45,705 bases of DNA. It comes from Bryobacterales bacterium. GTDB lineage: Bacteria; Acidobacteriota; Terriglobia; Bryobacterales; Bryobacteraceae. Each line of letters opens with the position of its first letter. Position 1 is the first letter of the stretch. The notes under the pieces were generated by a model. The model did not search any database, was not told the origin of the DNA, and saw only the letters and a list, made by a program, of their open reading frames with translations. The position numbers were made by a program, and so were the translations under genes. Where the stretch lies: the NCBI GenBank assembly GCA_003136675.1, contig PLFE01000077.1, forward strand, positions 1 through 45,705. Direction: 5' to 3'. Below are positions 43,110 through 45,705 of this stretch, piece by piece.

Positions 43110-44027
43110 ATGAGCGAAGTCACCATTGAGAAAGTCCCTTACGGCGGTTGGCCCAACTGCTTCCGGATCACAAACGGCCAAGTCGAGCTGATCGTCACCG
43201 GCGACATCGGCCCGCGCATCATGCGCTATGGATTCGTGGGCGGCCAGAACCTGTTCAAAGAGTATCCCGAGACGCTCGGAAAATCCGGAGAGCCGGAGTG
43301 GGTGTTGCGCGGGGGCCATCGCATCTGGGCCGCTCCGGAATCACACCCGCGCACCTACGCGCCTGATAACGGGCCTGTGGAGATTCATGTTTCAAAAGGC
43401 GTGCTGGAGGCGGTTCAGCCAGTAGAGCCAAGCACCGGTCTGGAGAAACGAATCCTCATTGATATGGAAGCCGCGTCGACCCGCGTCAAGGTGACGCATC
43501 GGCTGCGCAACACTCTCGCCTGGCCCATCGAGTTCGCGCCCTGGGCGCTGACCATGATGGCCCAAAATGGCGTCGGAATTACCGGCTTTCCGCCCCGGGG
43601 CAAACATCCTGACGTCTTGCCGCCCACTCACCCGCTGGTCATGTGGGCTTTTAGCGATCTGACCGACCGGCGCTGGACATTCACTAAGAAGTATCTAGTG
43701 CTCCGGCAGGACCCGAACAATCCCGAACCCACCAAGCTGGGTCATTTCAATCCACACACCTGGGCGGCGTACCTGTTGGGATCCGACCTTTTTCTGAAGC
43801 AGACTTTCAACGATCCGGCCCGCCGGTATGCCGATCGGGGCTGTTCCTTCGAGACCTTCACGCGCGATGACATGTTGGAACTCGAAACCCTGGGGCCGCT
43901 CGAAATGGTGGAACCAGGCGCATCGGTGGAACATGTGGAGTACTGGTCTTTACACCGGAATGTCACGATTGCAGAATTTTCTGATAAGGAACTGGACGGA
44001 ACCGTACTGCCTCTATTACAGTCGTGA
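43110..44027 (+). CDS. Galactose-mutarotase-like protein of unknown substrate
   Basis: 305 residues from the ATG at 43110; an overlapping GTG three bases earlier is possible. The sequence has the beta-sandwich pattern of aldose-epimerase-fold proteins: NGQVELIVTGDIGPRIMRYG at the start, then WVLRGGHRIWAAPESHPRTY, PVEIHVSKG, RVKVTHRLRNTLAWPIEFAP and a late HVEYWSLHRNV. The His-containing GGHRIW motif and an acidic residue close to the end would form the usual catalytic or sugar-binding site. Relatives are annotated as DUF4380-like. It precedes a UDP-glucose/GDP-mannose dehydrogenase with its own promoter, so a link with nucleotide sugar metabolism is possible but unproven. Confidence 0.65.
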   Translation: MSEVTIEKVPYGGWPNCFRITNGQVELIVTGDIGPRIMRYGFVGGQNLFKEYPETLGKSGEPEWVLRGGHRIWAAPESHPRTYAPDNGPVEIHVSKGVLEAVQPVEPSTGLEKRILIDMEAASTRVKVTHRLRNTLAWPIEFAPWALTMMAQNGVGITGFPPRGKHPDVLPPTHPLVMWAFSDLTDRRWTFTKKYLVLRQDPNNPEPTKLGHFNPHTWAAYLLGSDLFLKQTFNDPARRYADRGCSFETFTRDDMLELETLGPLEMVEPGASVEHVEYWSLHRNVTIAEFSDKELDGTVLPLLQS

Positions 44028-44041
44028 AGCGAAATTCGCGT

Positions 44042-44047
44042 TATAAT
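44042..44047 (+). promoter_or_regulatory. Consensus -10 (TATAAT) upstream of the nucleotide-sugar dehydrogenase
   Basis: TATAAT at 44042-44047 matches consensus exactly. At the -35 position only CAGTCG (44019-44024) is found, so the -35 is weak. An 11-base palindrome, gcgaaattcgc (44029-44039), fills most of the spacer and could serve as an operator. Confidence 0.6.
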
Positions 44048-44094
44048 ACAAAGGTCTCGGACCCCTGTAAGTCCCGCAGATTAAGGGAGTTGTG

Positions 44095-45531
44095 ATGCGT
44101 GTAACAGTGATAGGAACGGGCTATGTGGGCACGGTAACCGGCGTGTGCCTCGCGTATCTGGGGCATCAGGTGACCTGCGTCGATACCGACGACAAGAAAA
44201 TTGCGCGCCTGCAACAACACGATATCCCGATTTACGAGCCTGGTTTGACGGAATTGCTGGCGCTCGCGGAGAAATCCGGCGGAATTGATTTTCGGACAGA
44301 TTTGGCGGCCGCGGTAGCGGAGAGCGATGTCATCTTTATCGCTGTTGGAACGCCGCCACTTCCCACCGGCGAAGCCAATTTGTCGTATCTGGAATCCGCC
44401 GCGCGCAGCACCGGCGCTGCAATGGATGCCAGCCGGTATCGCGTGGTGGTGAACAAGTCGACCGTTCCCGTGGGTTGCGGGAACCTGGTGGAGACGTTGA
44501 TTCGCGAAGGGATTCGCGATGGGAATCCATGGAAGGAAAGGGAGATCGGCTTCGGCGTCGCCAGCAATCCCGAATTCCTGCGGGAAGGTTCCGCGATTGG
44601 CGACTCGCTGTACCCGGACCGGATTGTGGTGGGAGCGCAGGAGGAAAGAACCATCAAGGTTTTGAAGGACCTCTACCAGCCCCTGGTGAAACAGCAGTTT
44701 GATCCGCCCTCATTCTGTCCCCGGCCGGCGGGCTTCCCGAAAGCGGTTCCGGTTGTGACGACCACGCTGACCAGCGCGGAGATGATTAAGTACGCGGCCA
44801 ACGCGTTTCTGGCCATGAAGATCGGGTTCGCCAATGAGATGGCCAACATCTGCGAGAAGGTGGGCGCGGATGCGCCGGAGGTGATGACCGGCATTGGGCT
44901 CGATTCGCGCATCGGTATTTCTTTCCTGAATGCGGGAATCGGATGGGGCGGAAGCTGTTTTGGAAAAGATGTGCAGTCCCTCATGCACATCGCCGGGGAC
45001 TACGGCTATCAGGCGCGACTGCTGGAGGCTTCTCTCGCTGTGAACCGCTTGCAGCGCCAGTTGGTGATCCAGAAGCTGCAGGAGAAGCTCTACATTTTGA
45101 AGGGCCGAACGATTGGACTTCTTGGCCTGGCGTTCAAGCCCAACACGGACGATCTTCGCGATGCGCCGAGTTTGCAGATTATCGAGCGCCTTCTCCAGAT
45201 GGGGGCGCGTGTTCGAGCGTTCGACCCGATCGCAATGGACGCTTGCCGCGAGCAGTATGGCCACTTGAAGATCACTTACTGCGACTCCGCGATGTCCGCC
45301 GCGGAAGATGCAGACGCGATCGTGCTGGTTACGGAATGGCCGGAATTCCGCGATCTGGATCTGGGTCTGGTGAGCAAGCAGATGGCGCAGTCGATTTTGG
45401 TGGATGGGCGCAACCTGTTCGACCCCGCCGCCGCGCGCATCGCGGGCTTTGATTATTGCGGGATTGGCAGATCGGAAAACCTGCGTGGCAATGGCAAGCG
45501 TGGGGCCGCGCCGCGCGTCGCTTCGGTTTAG
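44095..45531 (+). CDS. UDP-glucose/GDP-mannose 6-dehydrogenase family protein
   Basis: NAD-dependent two-step oxidation of a nucleotide sugar to its uronic acid, most likely UDP-glucose to UDP-glucuronate. 478 residues from the ATG at 44095, with AAGGGAG (44083-44089) 5 bases upstream. The N-terminal Rossmann site is MRVTVIGTGYVGTVTGVCLA and the central domain carries NPEFLREGSAIGDSLYPDRI. The catalytic cysteine is Cys288 in GIGWGGSCFGKDVQSL. The C-terminal UDP-binding domain has LLGLAFKPNTDDLRDAPS and VTEWPEFRDLD. The usual length is 430-450 residues and a 20-residue basic tail extends the end. It supplies precursor for exopolysaccharide or LPS. The family is certain; UDP-glucose is the most common substrate but not proven. 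Confidence 0.9.
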   Translation: MRVTVIGTGYVGTVTGVCLAYLGHQVTCVDTDDKKIARLQQHDIPIYEPGLTELLALAEKSGGIDFRTDLAAAVAESDVIFIAVGTPPLPTGEANLSYLESAARSTGAAMDASRYRVVVNKSTVPVGCGNLVETLIREGIRDGNPWKEREIGFGVASNPEFLREGSAIGDSLYPDRIVVGAQEERTIKVLKDLYQPLVKQQFDPPSFCPRPAGFPKAVPVVTTTLTSAEMIKYAANAFLAMKIGFANEMANICEKVGADAPEVMTGIGLDSRIGISFLNAGIGWGGSCFGKDVQSLMHIAGDYGYQARLLEASLAVNRLQRQLVIQKLQEKLYILKGRTIGLLGLAFKPNTDDLRDAPSLQIIERLLQMGARVRAFDPIAMDACREQYGHLKITYCDSAMSAAEDADAIVLVTEWPEFRDLDLGLVSKQMAQSILVDGRNLFDPAAARIAGFDYCGIGRSENLRGNGKRGAAPRVASV

Positions 45532-45598
45532 TTGCAGGCAGGCTCGCGCGCAGGCCTTCAATGTTGCGGTCGATGCTGGAGTGATCGTCCCAGTTGCG

Positions 45599-45705
45599 CT
45601 ACTTCTTACCGCCGCTCCACTCCAGATACGTTTTCCAATCCGGCTGTCCCGGCATCTTCATCTGGAATTTACCCGACATCACCGCTGCATTCAGCTCATA
45701 CACCA
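45599..45705 (-). CDS. 3' end of a gene cut by the window edge
   Basis: Only the last 35 codons are in the window, ending in TAG at 45599-45601. The peptide reads ELNAAVMSGKFQMKMPGQPD followed by WKTYLEWSGGKK, and its frame is uninterrupted from the right edge. It is convergent with the dehydrogenase, with 67 bases between stops. The family cannot be told from this portion. Confidence 0.45.
   Translation of the reverse strand, partial: VYELNAAVMSGKFQMKMPGQPDWKTYLEWSGGKK

Noticed and set aside
42932..43126. Minus-strand frame of 64 codons between the protease and the mutarotase-like gene
   Set aside because: It runs into the start of the mutarotase-like gene on the other strand and has no protein-like content or Shine-Dalgarno sequence.

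Overview
The window looks like chromosomal DNA of an acidobacterium of the Solibacter/Bryobacter type. This is inferred from gene content: a Solibacter-type (TIGR03437-like) secreted protein, a PQQ dehydrogenase carrying c-type haem domains, an FG-GAP/VCBS plus Ig-like giant protein, a SpoIVB-type S55 peptidase outside any sporulation context, tightly packed genes and many GTG/TTG starts. No search could be run, so family names rest on motifs read by eye.

Layout. 1-1663 is debris: a possible nuclease-like tail, a TPR-like tail on the minus strand, and a TIR-AbiTii defence protein whose N-terminus is lost at a junction near 896. A tRNA-Gln (minus) and a tRNA-Sec (plus) follow, and guaB starts 21 bases after the tRNA-Sec. 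3694-8578 holds a GT-C-like membrane protein, a diheme PQQ dehydrogenase and a Tat-exported TIM-barrel protein. 8670-15551 is one 2293-residue surface protein built from Ig pairs and four FG-GAP propellers, ending in BACON-like, three SLH and IPT-like modules. 15635-17576 is an operon of a membrane protein, an ECF sigma factor and its likely anti-sigma factor. It converges on aceE (minus). 20356-26256 is a plus-strand run: degenerate GGDEF protein, S55 peptidase, propeller protein and GT2 glycosyltransferase.

26253-28344 (minus) is DAHP synthase plus a hypothetical protein. DAHP synthase is preceded by an 18-codon leader peptide rich in Phe, Trp and Tyr, then mutually exclusive antiterminator and terminator helices. 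This is a clear aromatic amino acid attenuator and the best regulatory find here. A decayed second copy of this 5' region lies upstream. 28345-31900 is a graveyard of Rhs fragments, an Rhs C-terminal tip with a candidate membrane immunity gene overlapping it, and an IS4-type transposase tail.

31944-34371 (minus) carries a secreted Solibacter-type protein with a strong promoter and small membrane proteins. 34596-41022 (minus) is an efflux operon with three consecutive periplasmic adaptors, a MacB/FtsX-type permease and a TolC-type channel, but no ATPase. After it come an antitoxin-like HTH remnant, a PEGA-trypsin-PEGA protease, a mutarotase-like protein, a UDP-glucose/GDP-mannose dehydrogenase, and the 3' end of a minus-strand gene at the right edge.
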